Shown: piece by piece, positions 17,283 through 25,391 of the stretch
Layout: each line of letters opens with the position of its first letter
Position numbering within the stretch: position 1 is the first letter of the stretch
Assembly (NCBI GenBank): GCA_030949985.1
Contig: JAUZRX010000010.1
Location: 211,148-275,147, forward strand
Origin: Acidobacteriota bacterium
GTDB taxonomy: Bacteria; Acidobacteriota; Polarisedimenticolia; J045
DNA length: 64,000 nt
Direction: 5' to 3'
The notes under the pieces: model-generated
What the model saw: the letters and a program-made list of their open reading frames with translations, nothing else
Databases searched by the model: none
Told to the model about the DNA's origin: nothing
Position numbers and translations under genes: made by a program

Positions 17283-18959
17283 GTGGAGCCAACCGAGATC
17301 CTGCCCGACAGCGTCAACCAGTTGGTCAGTTTCACCATGGACGGCGAGGAATTTTCCTTCCCCATCCATGCTGTCCAGGAAATCGTCCGACTGCCGGATG
17401 TGACCCCGGTGCCCGGCGCTTCCACTTCCGTCGAAGGCATCATCAACCTGCGCGGAAGCATCCTCCCTCTGATCGACCTCAGGAGATCCCTGGGCCTCGC
17501 CGATACGACCTATTGCGATGATTCGAGAGTCATCGTGGTGCGTCACCAGGGCGGACAGACCGGGATGATCGTCGATCGCGTAAACGAGGTCCTCCAAGTC
17601 CCCCGGGAACACATCGCCCCCCCGCCGCCGAACCTTTCCACGCCCGGCGGCAGCGCCCTCCTCGGCCTGGCCAAGATCGAGGGCGGCAGGCGGGTGATCA
17701 TGATCCTCTCCCAGGACCAGCTTCTTCCCCCCGTTGCCGAGCAGCCGAAGGATATGAACCCTCCTTCGTCCTCCTCCCAGGTCACCGAAACCGAAACCCG
17801 AATCGAGGACGAAAGGTTGCTCGTCACGTTCAGACTGGCCGACGAGGAGTTTGCGGTCAACATTACGGATGTCCGGGAGATCGTGCGCCCCGGCAACATC
17901 GTGCGCATACCCAAGGCTCCATCTTTCGTCGTTGGCATCATGCCTCTCCGTAACGAGCTCTTGCCGGTCATCGATCTTCGCAAACGATTTGGACTCCCCC
18001 AACCATGCCACGACCCGGCAGAGCGGGAGTCCACGCCCGAATCCGACGCCCGGCGCATTGTCGTCGCCGATATCAACAACATGACCACCGGCTTGTTGAC
18101 CGACTCGGTGTCCCAGGTACTGCGCCTGCCCGAACGCGAGGTCGCGCCGGTCCCCGATATTACCCACGCCGAGCAGGCGGCTTACCTGCAGGGCGTCGGA
18201 AAACTCCGAACCGGGGACCGTCTGCTGCTCTTACTCGACCTCGCGGGCCTGCTTTCCGCCGAGGAGCAGACCAGCATCAGTCAGGCCACGGGCAATCGGC
18301 AAGCCACCGCAGGAGAAGCGCACATGACCGCAAGACAGGATACGGAGGACGTCCGGCACCTCGTCTGCTTCCGCATTGGTGATGAGGAGTTCGGTATCGG
18401 TATCATGCAAGTGCGGGAGATCGTCCGTGTCGAAACCATAACGGCGGTGCCCGGCGCTCCATCGTTCGTCTCCGGTATCGTCAATCTCCGTGGCAATATC
18501 CTGCCGGTGATCAACCTCCGCAAGAGATTCGGCCACGAAGATCTCGAACACTCCGAACAGAGCCGAATCCTGGTCGTCGAACTCGACGGAAAGACCACCG
18601 GCCTCATCGTGGACGCGGTGAGCGAAGTCCTGCGTATCCCGGAAAAAGACATCGAACCGACTCCACAAATACTCACGGAGAACGTCGCCAGTCGCTACGT
18701 CTCCGGCGTGGGCAAGCTGGACAACGGAAACCGCACCGTGCTGCTGTTGAAAACCGAGGACCTGCTGCAGCGCGCGGAAATCCAAGCCCTGCCCGGATCC
18801 GGCGAGCCTGCGGTCCCGGAGGCCTCCGACGGGCCGAATACTGAAGAAGTCACCGGGCACGGCGAGTCCCCTTCGGGCCGCAACGGGCAGGTTCAGAGCC
18901 CGGCCAAACCGCATCGCGACCTCGTGCCGGACCAGCAGGTGGAAAACCAGCCGGCCTAG
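17283..18959 (+). CDS. triple CheW-domain coupling protein
   Basis: A 558-residue protein with three consecutive CheW domains: about 10-155 (starting QLVSFTMDGEEFSFPI), 178-330 (LVTFRLADEEFAVNI) and 356-500 (LVCFRIGDEEFGIGI). Each carries the EIVR...VPGxPxxVxGIxxLRGxxLPxIDLR core. An acidic, disordered tail follows. It lacks a receiver, so it is not CheV. It probably bridges receptors and CheA in an extended array. GTG at 17283 has GGAGG eight nt upstream. The ATG at 18324, just before the third domain, has its own AGGAGAAG site and is in frame, so a third-domain-only product is possible. Gene order is receptor, triple CheW, cheB. Confidence 0.92.
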   Translation: MEPTEILPDSVNQLVSFTMDGEEFSFPIHAVQEIVRLPDVTPVPGASTSVEGIINLRGSILPLIDLRRSLGLADTTYCDDSRVIVVRHQGGQTGMIVDRVNEVLQVPREHIAPPPPNLSTPGGSALLGLAKIEGGRRVIMILSQDQLLPPVAEQPKDMNPPSSSSQVTETETRIEDERLLVTFRLADEEFAVNITDVREIVRPGNIVRIPKAPSFVVGIMPLRNELLPVIDLRKRFGLPQPCHDPAERESTPESDARRIVVADINNMTTGLLTDSVSQVLRLPEREVAPVPDITHAEQAAYLQGVGKLRTGDRLLLLLDLAGLLSAEEQTSISQATGNRQATAGEAHMTARQDTEDVRHLVCFRIGDEEFGIGIMQVREIVRVETITAVPGAPSFVSGIVNLRGNILPVINLRKRFGHEDLEHSEQSRILVVELDGKTTGLIVDAVSEVLRIPEKDIEPTPQILTENVASRYVSGVGKLDNGNRTVLLLKTEDLLQRAEIQALPGSGEPAVPEASDGPNTEEVTGHGESPSGRNGQVQSPAKPHRDLVPDQQVENQPA

Positions 18960-18991
18960 CCGGTATTCATGGGAAAGGAAATCCGCAAGTG

Positions 18992-20080
18992 ATGGGAAAG
19001 ATCCGCGTTCTGATCGCCGACGACTCCGCGCTGATGCGCCGAGAGTTGACCCGGATTCTCGAGAGCGATCCCCAAATCGAAGTTCTTGCCGCAGCGCGCA
19101 ACGGCCAGGACGCCGTTGAGAAAACCCGCAAATTGGACCCGGACGTGGTCGCCCTCGATATCAACATGCCTGTGATGGACGGGTTGACCGCTCTGCAAAA
19201 CATCATGATGGACTCTCCCCGGCCCGTCGTGATGATCAGTTCCCTGACCCAGGAAGGCGCCTTGACCTCTTACGAGGCCCTCGAACTGGGAGCTGTCGAT
19301 TTCGTCGGCAAGCCCGGCGGCACCATCTCCCGTGATATCCGTCGCTCATCTGACGAAATCATCAACAAGATCAAGGCCGCAGCCAGCGCCAACAAGAAGC
19401 GCCTCTCCCACCACCGGGTCCGCCGCCCGGCCACGGCGACCAAGCGCGCGACCCGTACCGCCGCGCGTCCCTCCGCAAACGGCAGGATCGTGGTCATCGG
19501 CCAGTCCACCGGCGGCCCGAACACCATCCTCGACATCCTGCCGCTCCTCCCTGCCGACCTGGGCGCTCCCGTGGTCATCATTCAACACATGCCCGCTTCC
19601 TTCACCCCCTCTTTCGCCGAACGCCTCGACAGGCACTGTGCCTTCCCATTCAAGCAGGCCGAGGCCCACGATGTGGTCGAGGACAATCACGGCTACCTCG
19701 CACCCGGCGATTCGCACATGCTTCTCGCCCGTCGTGGGGGCCATCGCAAGGGAGCCCTGGTGCGCCTTTCCCCGGAACCTGCCGACACACTACACAGGCC
19801 CTCGGTGGACGTCACCATGCATTCCATTCTACAGCTCTACGGGGGCCCAAACATCGTCGCGGTCCTCCTGACCGGGATGGGTGCGGACGGCGCCGATGCC
19901 ATGGCAGCCATTCGGAAGGCCGGTGGACGCACGATCGCCGAATCCGAAGAGACTTCCATCGTCTTCGGCATGCCCCGGGAAGCCATCGCACGGGGAGGAG
20001 CCGAGTTCGTCCTGCCCTCCTACGAAATCGCGGAAAAAATCGTGGCCCTTGTCGGCGCCGGTGCGAGGGTCTCGGCATGA
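18992..20080 (+). CDS. cheB: chemotaxis protein-glutamate methylesterase CheB
   Basis: Response-regulator methylesterase that removes methyl groups from receptor glutamates or deamidates glutamines. The receiver spans about 3-122 (VLIADDSALMRREL, phospho-site in ALDINMPVMDG, K in VGKPGG). A basic linker (about 132-160) leads to the CheB catalytic domain. The catalytic triad is visible as S in GQSTGGP, H in IIQHMP and D in TGMGADGA. GTG at 18989 and ATG at 18992 are adjacent starts; the ATG is used. With CheR downstream it implies adaptation by methylation. The stop overlaps the next ORF (ATGA at 20077-20080). Confidence 0.95.
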   Translation: MGKIRVLIADDSALMRRELTRILESDPQIEVLAAARNGQDAVEKTRKLDPDVVALDINMPVMDGLTALQNIMMDSPRPVVMISSLTQEGALTSYEALELGAVDFVGKPGGTISRDIRRSSDEIINKIKAAASANKKRLSHHRVRRPATATKRATRTAARPSANGRIVVIGQSTGGPNTILDILPLLPADLGAPVVIIQHMPASFTPSFAERLDRHCAFPFKQAEAHDVVEDNHGYLAPGDSHMLLARRGGHRKGALVRLSPEPADTLHRPSVDVTMHSILQLYGGPNIVAVLLTGMGADGADAMAAIRKAGGRTIAESEETSIVFGMPREAIARGGAEFVLPSYEIAEKIVALVGAGARVSA

Positions 20081-20316
20081 ACACCCAGGCCGCGTCCGCC
20101 GCCCTGCGCGTGCGCCATCGTTCCACGCCATTCGGCCCGCTGTCACCGAGCGAGCGCCCCGGATTGTCCAGCATTGGAAATCCTTCACATACGGCCCTTT
20201 CCCCCGCCGGGAAACTCCACTCGCCCGGCCACCGCCGGCAGAAAGATCTCCTCCCGGCGCGAGTAAAACTCCACGATTCCCACGCATACGCCTCCGCCAA
20301 GGGAGACGCATCATGA
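20077..20316 (+). CDS. unrecognised 79-aa ORF coupled to cheB and the HEAT gene
   Basis: It starts with ATGA overlapping the cheB stop and ends with TGA overlapping the ATG of the HEAT-repeat gene (ATGA at 20313-20316). Both junctions have the translational-coupling layout. The product is Ser/Pro/His/Arg-rich with no domain, signal peptide or membrane segment. It may be a real small protein, or a reading frame that only carries ribosomes across a 232-nt gap. No other gene fits that gap. Confidence 0.4.
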   Translation: MNTQAASAALRVRHRSTPFGPLSPSERPGLSSIGNPSHTALSPAGKLHSPGHRRQKDLLPARVKLHDSHAYASAKGDAS

Positions 20317-20984
20317 CCGAACCTACCTTTGAAGAGTTGCTCCAACAGCTTTCCGATCCGGACGAGGAAACCAGGCGTTTCGCGGCCGAGGACCTGGGCG
20401 ATCTCCATAATCCCGAGGCCATCGACCCCCTGGTCGCCGCACTCACCGACTCCGCCGTGGCCGTTCGCGAAGCCGCGGTACAGGCCCTGATCGCCATCGG
20501 CGGCGAAACCGTCGCCCGGCGAGTCGCGCCACTCCTGGATCATCCCGAGGCTCCCGTCCGCAACAGCGCGCTGGAGGTTTTCGAGAACCTTCGTGTGGAC
20601 GCCATCGCCCCGGCTGCGGACCTCTATCTCTCCTCGACCGATTCTCATGACCTGCGCAAAATCGCGGTCGATACCCTGGGCAAGATCGATCAGACGAAAG
20701 AGTCCAAGGCTTTCGCCACACTGCTGCAAGCTCTCGACGATCCTCACATCAATGTGGCAACCGCGGCCTGTGAAGCCCTCGGGCGAGTCGGGGGGGACGA
20801 CGCCGTCGAGGCCCTGACCAGCCATATCGGCCGCCACCCCTGGATGGACGGCACCATCTTCCTCGCGCTGACGACGATCGGGTCCGACAAGGCCCGCGAG
20901 GCCCTCGAACAGATCGACGAGACGACGCTCGAACCCCAGGCCGTTTTCGCCCTCCAGGAAGCCAGGAGCCTGGTGACGCCATGA
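20313..20984 (+). CDS. HEAT-repeat protein of the chemosensory operon
   Basis: A 223-residue soluble alpha-solenoid. It has about six HEAT/PBS-lyase-like repeats with the recurring pattern DxxxxVRxxAxxALxxIGxxxxxxxLxxLLxD, for example SAVAVREAAVQALIAIGGE and EAPVRNSALEVFENL. No catalytic residues are expected; such solenoids are protein-interaction scaffolds. GGGAGACGC precedes the ATG. It overlaps cheR by ATGA (20981-20984), so it is tightly bound to the adaptation genes and may act as a scaffold for receptor, CheB or CheR. That role is inferred from position only. Confidence 0.88.
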   Translation: MTEPTFEELLQQLSDPDEETRRFAAEDLGDLHNPEAIDPLVAALTDSAVAVREAAVQALIAIGGETVARRVAPLLDHPEAPVRNSALEVFENLRVDAIAPAADLYLSSTDSHDLRKIAVDTLGKIDQTKESKAFATLLQALDDPHINVATAACEALGRVGGDDAVEALTSHIGRHPWMDGTIFLALTTIGSDKAREALEQIDETTLEPQAVFALQEARSLVTP

Positions 20985-21895
20985 CCGCCACACGATCGCT
21001 GACACCGACGTCCGAAAGGGCAAGCCGCGCCATGCTTTCCGAAATCACCCAGGTTCAGCTGGACCAGATCCGGGAGCTGATCTACAAGGAAACGGGAATT
21101 CTTTACGAAACGAAGAAAGACTACGCCATGAAGGCGCGCATCGAGCGCCGCATGGAGGCCTCCGGCCATAGAACCTTCCGCCGCTATTACCGAAGCCTGC
21201 TCCTCGAAGATCCAGGCGGAGAACTGCAGAATCTGATTGAGGAGTTGACCGTCAACGAGACTTACTTTTTCCGGGACTTCCCCCAGCTCCAGGGATTCGG
21301 GGAGCGAGCTTTGCCGTTGCTTCTTGAAGAGAAAAAAAAGGTCGGTGACTCCACTCTCAAAATATGGTCAGCGGCCTGCTCCACCGGTGAGGAGCCCTAT
21401 ACGCTCTCGATCATCGCCCAGGAGATGATTGAAGACTATGAGCGCTGGGACGTCTCCATTCTCGCGACCGACATCGATCGACAGGTCTTGAGGATCGCGA
21501 AAAAAGGCGAATACGGCCGCCGGTCGATGAAGGACACCCCGCTCGTCTATCGCAAGAAATACTTCTCCAACCAGGGTACCTCATGGCAGGTTCTGCCACA
21601 CACCGCGGAACCGGTCCATTTCGACCTGGTGAACCTCATTGATCGCAGGGCCATGCGCAAACAACGCGGCTTTGATTTTATCTTTTGCCGCAATGTTCTC
21701 ATCTACTTCAATGAGCTATCCCGCAAGAAAGTCGTCAACTCGTTTTACGACGCCCTCAAACCGGGAGGTTTCCTCTTTCTTGGAGCTTCAGAATCCGTCG
21801 GCCGCATCACGGCCGCCTTTCAACTGACGAAACTCGGCGATCAAGTCTTCTACAGAAAGCCCCAGGCCGGCTCACTCCACTCAAAGAGAGACTGA
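20981..21895 (+). CDS. cheR: chemotaxis protein methyltransferase CheR
   Basis: SAM-dependent methyltransferase (304 aa) that methylates receptor glutamates. The N-terminal helical domain contains YETKKDYAMKARIERRM and the family motif ELTVNETYFFRD. The SAM-binding core is KIWSAACSTGEEPYTLSI, followed by LATDID and the FDFIFCRNVLIYF block, with LGASES near the end. Length is slightly above the usual 270-290 because of an N-terminal extension; an internal ATG at residue 18 (MLSEITQVQ) could be the true start. It overlaps the HEAT gene by 4 nt and is followed closely by the CheY-like gene. Confidence 0.96.
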   Translation: MTATRSLTPTSERASRAMLSEITQVQLDQIRELIYKETGILYETKKDYAMKARIERRMEASGHRTFRRYYRSLLLEDPGGELQNLIEELTVNETYFFRDFPQLQGFGERALPLLLEEKKKVGDSTLKIWSAACSTGEEPYTLSIIAQEMIEDYERWDVSILATDIDRQVLRIAKKGEYGRRSMKDTPLVYRKKYFSNQGTSWQVLPHTAEPVHFDLVNLIDRRAMRKQRGFDFIFCRNVLIYFNELSRKKVVNSFYDALKPGGFLFLGASESVGRITAAFQLTKLGDQVFYRKPQAGSLHSKRD

Positions 21896-21900
21896 AAACC

Positions 21901-22275
21901 ATGCCCAGGATCCTGATCGTAGACGATTCCCACATTGTTCTGAACCTTCATTCGTTCATCTTTGAAAAGGCCGGCTTCGACTGCGCCGTAGCCGAAAACG
22001 GTTTTCTCGCCCTCGAGATTCTCAACCAGGAAGATTTCGATCTCGTCGTCACGGACATCAACATGCCCCGCATGGATGGTTACGAACTGACGCGTCAGAT
22101 CCGCAAGATTCCCGGCAAGGAAACGATTCCGATCATCATCGTATCGACCGAAGAAGAGGCCGAGGACAAGATGAAAGGCGCCGAGGCGGGGGCCAACGTC
22201 TATATCACCAAGCCCGCCGAACCCGAAGCGCTGATCGAGAACTCCAAAATGCTGCTTGGCGTGACGGCGAGCTGA
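21901..22275 (+). CDS. CheY-like single-domain response regulator
   Basis: A 124-residue stand-alone receiver. It has the acidic pair in LIVDDSH, phospho-acceptor D in LVVTDINMPRMDG (about residue 53), the conserved Ser/Thr in IIVSTEEE and K in ITKPAE. It starts 5 nt after cheR and ends 48 nt before cheA, and is the obvious phospho-output or phosphate sink of this CheA. The genome segment has no flagellar genes, so the target could be pili, another regulator or a motor encoded elsewhere. Confidence 0.92.
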   Translation: MPRILIVDDSHIVLNLHSFIFEKAGFDCAVAENGFLALEILNQEDFDLVVTDINMPRMDGYELTRQIRKIPGKETIPIIIVSTEEEAEDKMKGAEAGANVYITKPAEPEALIENSKMLLGVTAS

Positions 22276-22323
22276 ATCTGACTCTTTCGCCCTTGACCGG
22301 CGTTCGGGCACGCGGAGGCAAAT

Positions 22324-25131
22324 ATGACAGACGATCGATTCGAGTTGGACGAGGAAATTGTCGTCGAGTTCATCGCCGAATCTCTCGAGCACCTCGACGG
22401 CATAGATCAAAAGTTGATGGAATACGAGAAAGATCCGGAAAACAGCGAACTTTTGGACGGCATCTTTCGTGCGATCCATTCGATCAAGGGCAGTTCAGGC
22501 TTCCTCGACCTGTCTGATATCAACAGCCTCAGCCATCGCCTGGAAACCCTGCTCGATCAGCTCCGTAAGGGGGAAAGGGCGGTTTCGACCGCCATCATGG
22601 ACGTCCTCTTCCAGGGTTGCGACATACTCCGGCAACTGGTAAGCGACGCCAAGGAAGGGCTGGCCAACCCCGGTCAGAGCGGTTCTTCCACGGACGATGA
22701 CCAGCTCTCCGCGATTCACGAAGCCCTATCGCATCTTCTTGGGCCGGACCAGGCCCCTTCGACCGAGGCATCCAGCATGAGCTCCAGCGAAGCAAGCGGC
22801 GAAACGCCCGAAAATACCAACCTCCCCGGAGGCACAGAGGAAACCCGGAGCGTAGAGGCCGCCCAGAGCGCAGAGGACCCCGGGACCGAAGAGGCCGCCC
22901 AGAGCGCGGAGGACGCCGGGACCGAAGAGGCCGCCCAGGGCGAACCCGGCGGTTACAATATCACACCGGAGATTCTGCAGGAGTTCAGGATCGAAGCCGA
23001 GGAGCACCTCGATTCCTGTGAAAAAGGGCTCGTTCGACTTTCCGAAGTCCCGGACGACCGGGAGGCGGTAAACTCGCTTTTCCGAGACATGCATTCGATC
23101 AAGGGTACCGCCGCCTACCTCGGGCTGGACACGATCAGTCACCTGGCTCATGCCTCGGAAAGCCTGCTCGAAGTGCTTCGGCGGCAGGAATCTGCGATGC
23201 GGATCGAGGAAGACGAACTCGACCTGCTTTTCGAAGCGCTTGATCTTCTCCGGAAAATGGTCGCTGACCCCGCCGTACCCAACGAGAAAGCCAAGGATGT
23301 CGCCGAGCGCATCTCTCGCAGAATCGCCACTACGAAGGCGGACGCCGCCCGGCAGGAAAACGGCGCCCCGACATCTTCCCAGGTTCCCGAAAGCGGGCCC
23401 ATGGCCACCTTTGCCAAGGCCGTCGAACAGCACCGGGATAACCTCAAAGAATGCCTGCCCCGACTGACGGACGAGGCGAAAAGAAAAAGCACGCTTGAAA
23501 TCATGGAGCGGGCCGCCAGATCGCTGAAAAACAGCGCGCGCTACATGGATTTCCAGCAACTCGAAGGCGCAGCCGGAAACCTGGAGGATCAAATCGCCGC
23601 GATTCGCAGCGGGAAAGTTCCTTTCGACAACACGGTTTCCCAACAACTGGCCGACCGGGTCGCCGATCTCGAGAAAAGATTGGCAGATATCCTGGCGGGC
23701 AAGCCGGAGGAGCCCAGTGAGGAGCCCAGTGCGGTAGGCAGCAACCACAGTGGATCCAACACAGGCGGCGCGAAAGAAGAAGCCGGCAAGGCTTCGGCGA
23801 AACAGACGAAGCCGAGCAGCCCAAGGGTAACGGAGAGCGCTCCGAAAACCATGCGCGTCAACCAGGAACTGCTCGACACCTTCATGAACCTGGTCGGTGA
23901 GCTGATCGTGGCCCGCAACGCCTTCGGCCACATCGAGCGGCGACTCGAACTCGGCGACGGGGAAAGGGGCGACGCGCTCAAAGACCTCCGTGCGGCGTCT
24001 CTGGCCGTGGCCCGTATCTCCGAGGAGATGCAACGCACGGTGATGGAGATGCGCATGGTGCCGATCCGCACCGTGTTCCAGAAGTTCCCACGAATGATCC
24101 GGGATTTGAGCAAGAAGAGCGGCAAACGGGCCCAGATCATTCTGCAAGGCGAGGAAACCGAAATCGACAAGGGCATCGCCGAGGAACTCGGTGACCCTCT
24201 CGTTCACATCATCCGCAACAGCATCGACCACGGCATGGAGCCTCCCGAGGAACGGCTGCGCGCCGGCAAACCGGAAGTCGGCACGGTGATTTTGCGGGCC
24301 GCTCATGAAGGCAACTTCATCATCATCGAAATCGTCGACGACGGGCGCGGGATCAACACGGAGGCCGTGCTGGAAAAAGCGATCGAGAAGGGCCTCGTCA
24401 GCCGCGAACAGGCTCAGAACCTGAGCCACGAGGATATCTGCGGCTTTATTTTCAAGCCGGGCTTCTCGACCGCCAAGAACATCACCGACATCTCCGGGCG
24501 CGGTGTTGGCATGGACGTGGTCTTGACCAACCTCAAAAAGCTCAAAGGCAACGTGCATGTCAGCTCCGAGCAGGGCCAAGGCACTATCGTCCGGCTGGAG
24601 GTTCCGCTGACCCTCGCCCTGGTGGACGCACTGCTCGTGGAAGTCGACGGGCAAACGTTCGCCATGCCGTTGGACGCGGTCGCTGAAACCGTCAAGGTAC
24701 GGGTCGACGCGGTCAAATCGCTGATGAAGAAAAAGGCCATCACCCTTCGCGAAGAGGTCGTCAGTGTGGCCGACCTGGCGGAACTTCTCGGGATCCAGCG
24801 GCGGCACGACCTGGAGCAGGAAGAGTTGACCCTGCTGATCCTCAAGCTGGGCGGCAACCGGCTGGGCGTGATCGTGGATCGTATCCAGCGCAAAGAAGAG
24901 ATCGTGGTCAAACCCCTGGCGGACTACCTCACCGCGATTCCCGGGCTGGCCGGCGCATCCATCCTGGGCGACGGGCGGTCGATCCTGATCCTCGAACCCG
25001 GGGAGATGATGACCCTTGCCCGGACCAGCGACGACAACGGCAACGGCACCGGCAAAGACACCCCCGCCAAGGTTCCGGCGACGGAAATGCGTGAACCCGC
25101 CGTCAGCCCGGAAGCCGCGCCGGCCTGCTGA
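22324..25131 (+). CDS. cheA: chemotaxis histidine kinase CheA with two active Hpt domains
   Basis: A 935-residue hybrid-length CheA. Hpt1 has phospho-site H52 (AIHSIKGSSGF) and Hpt2 has H257 (DMHSIKGTAAY). A third Hpt-like bundle near 345-445 has AARSLKNSARY with R399 where the His should be. The dimerisation domain begins near 510 (MNLVGELIVARN). HATPase_c has HIIRNSIDHG near 630, then VDDGRGI and the GRGVGMDVV box. The C-terminal CheW/P5 domain spans about 770-905. The linker between Hpt1 and Hpt2 is acidic and repetitive. It phosphorylates the CheY-like protein and CheB under control of the two-tip receptor through the CheW proteins. Confidence 0.96.
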   Translation: MTDDRFELDEEIVVEFIAESLEHLDGIDQKLMEYEKDPENSELLDGIFRAIHSIKGSSGFLDLSDINSLSHRLETLLDQLRKGERAVSTAIMDVLFQGCDILRQLVSDAKEGLANPGQSGSSTDDDQLSAIHEALSHLLGPDQAPSTEASSMSSSEASGETPENTNLPGGTEETRSVEAAQSAEDPGTEEAAQSAEDAGTEEAAQGEPGGYNITPEILQEFRIEAEEHLDSCEKGLVRLSEVPDDREAVNSLFRDMHSIKGTAAYLGLDTISHLAHASESLLEVLRRQESAMRIEEDELDLLFEALDLLRKMVADPAVPNEKAKDVAERISRRIATTKADAARQENGAPTSSQVPESGPMATFAKAVEQHRDNLKECLPRLTDEAKRKSTLEIMERAARSLKNSARYMDFQQLEGAAGNLEDQIAAIRSGKVPFDNTVSQQLADRVADLEKRLADILAGKPEEPSEEPSAVGSNHSGSNTGGAKEEAGKASAKQTKPSSPRVTESAPKTMRVNQELLDTFMNLVGELIVARNAFGHIERRLELGDGERGDALKDLRAASLAVARISEEMQRTVMEMRMVPIRTVFQKFPRMIRDLSKKSGKRAQIILQGEETEIDKGIAEELGDPLVHIIRNSIDHGMEPPEERLRAGKPEVGTVILRAAHEGNFIIIEIVDDGRGINTEAVLEKAIEKGLVSREQAQNLSHEDICGFIFKPGFSTAKNITDISGRGVGMDVVLTNLKKLKGNVHVSSEQGQGTIVRLEVPLTLALVDALLVEVDGQTFAMPLDAVAETVKVRVDAVKSLMKKKAITLREEVVSVADLAELLGIQRRHDLEQEELTLLILKLGGNRLGVIVDRIQRKEEIVVKPLADYLTAIPGLAGASILGDGRSILILEPGEMMTLARTSDDNGNGTGKDTPAKVPATEMREPAVSPEAAPAC
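22855..22938 (+). repeat. 36-bp tandem repeat inside cheA linker
   Basis: Two full 36-bp units (22855-22890 and 22891-22926) that differ at two positions, plus a 12-bp partial third unit. They encode EAAQSAEDxGTE repeats in the Hpt1-Hpt2 linker. The in-frame length permits expansion or contraction without loss of frame. Confidence 0.85.
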
Positions 25132-25189
25132 GCCCAAAGCCCGCGCAAGACCAAGCGTCTCCGGACCTACCGGGGGCGCGGGGGAGGCA

Positions 25190-25247
25190 GGCGGAAGAGT
25201 GACTTCCGCCCCTCCCCAGGGCCGGCGCGGCGGGTACTCGCGCCGGC
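25190..25247. terminator. two stable hairpins between cheA and the subtilase gene
   Basis: GGCGGAAG/CTTCCGCC with loop AGTGA (25190-25210) and GCCGGCGCG/CGCGCCGGC (25221-25247) lie in the 260-nt gap between two convergent stops. They are the best candidates for transcription ends in both directions, although neither has a clear U-run. The rest of the gap shows nothing recognisable. Confidence 0.5.
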
Positions 25248-25391
25248 ACGCCCCGCTTACCCCTCTCCTCCGGGCCGCGGGCGAGCGATCCTCGCCGCCC
25301 GCCGCGCCTGGCGGCCTCGGCGCCCCCCCCCCGGCGGGCAGCGGATGGGAGCCGGAGCCTCGCCTCCAACCGGACCTGCCCGATGGCCTGC

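Noticed and set aside
22726-25137. 803-codon open frame antisense to cheA
   Set aside because: It is a shadow of a GC-rich gene; the sense strand has full CheA motifs and the antisense product has no domain.
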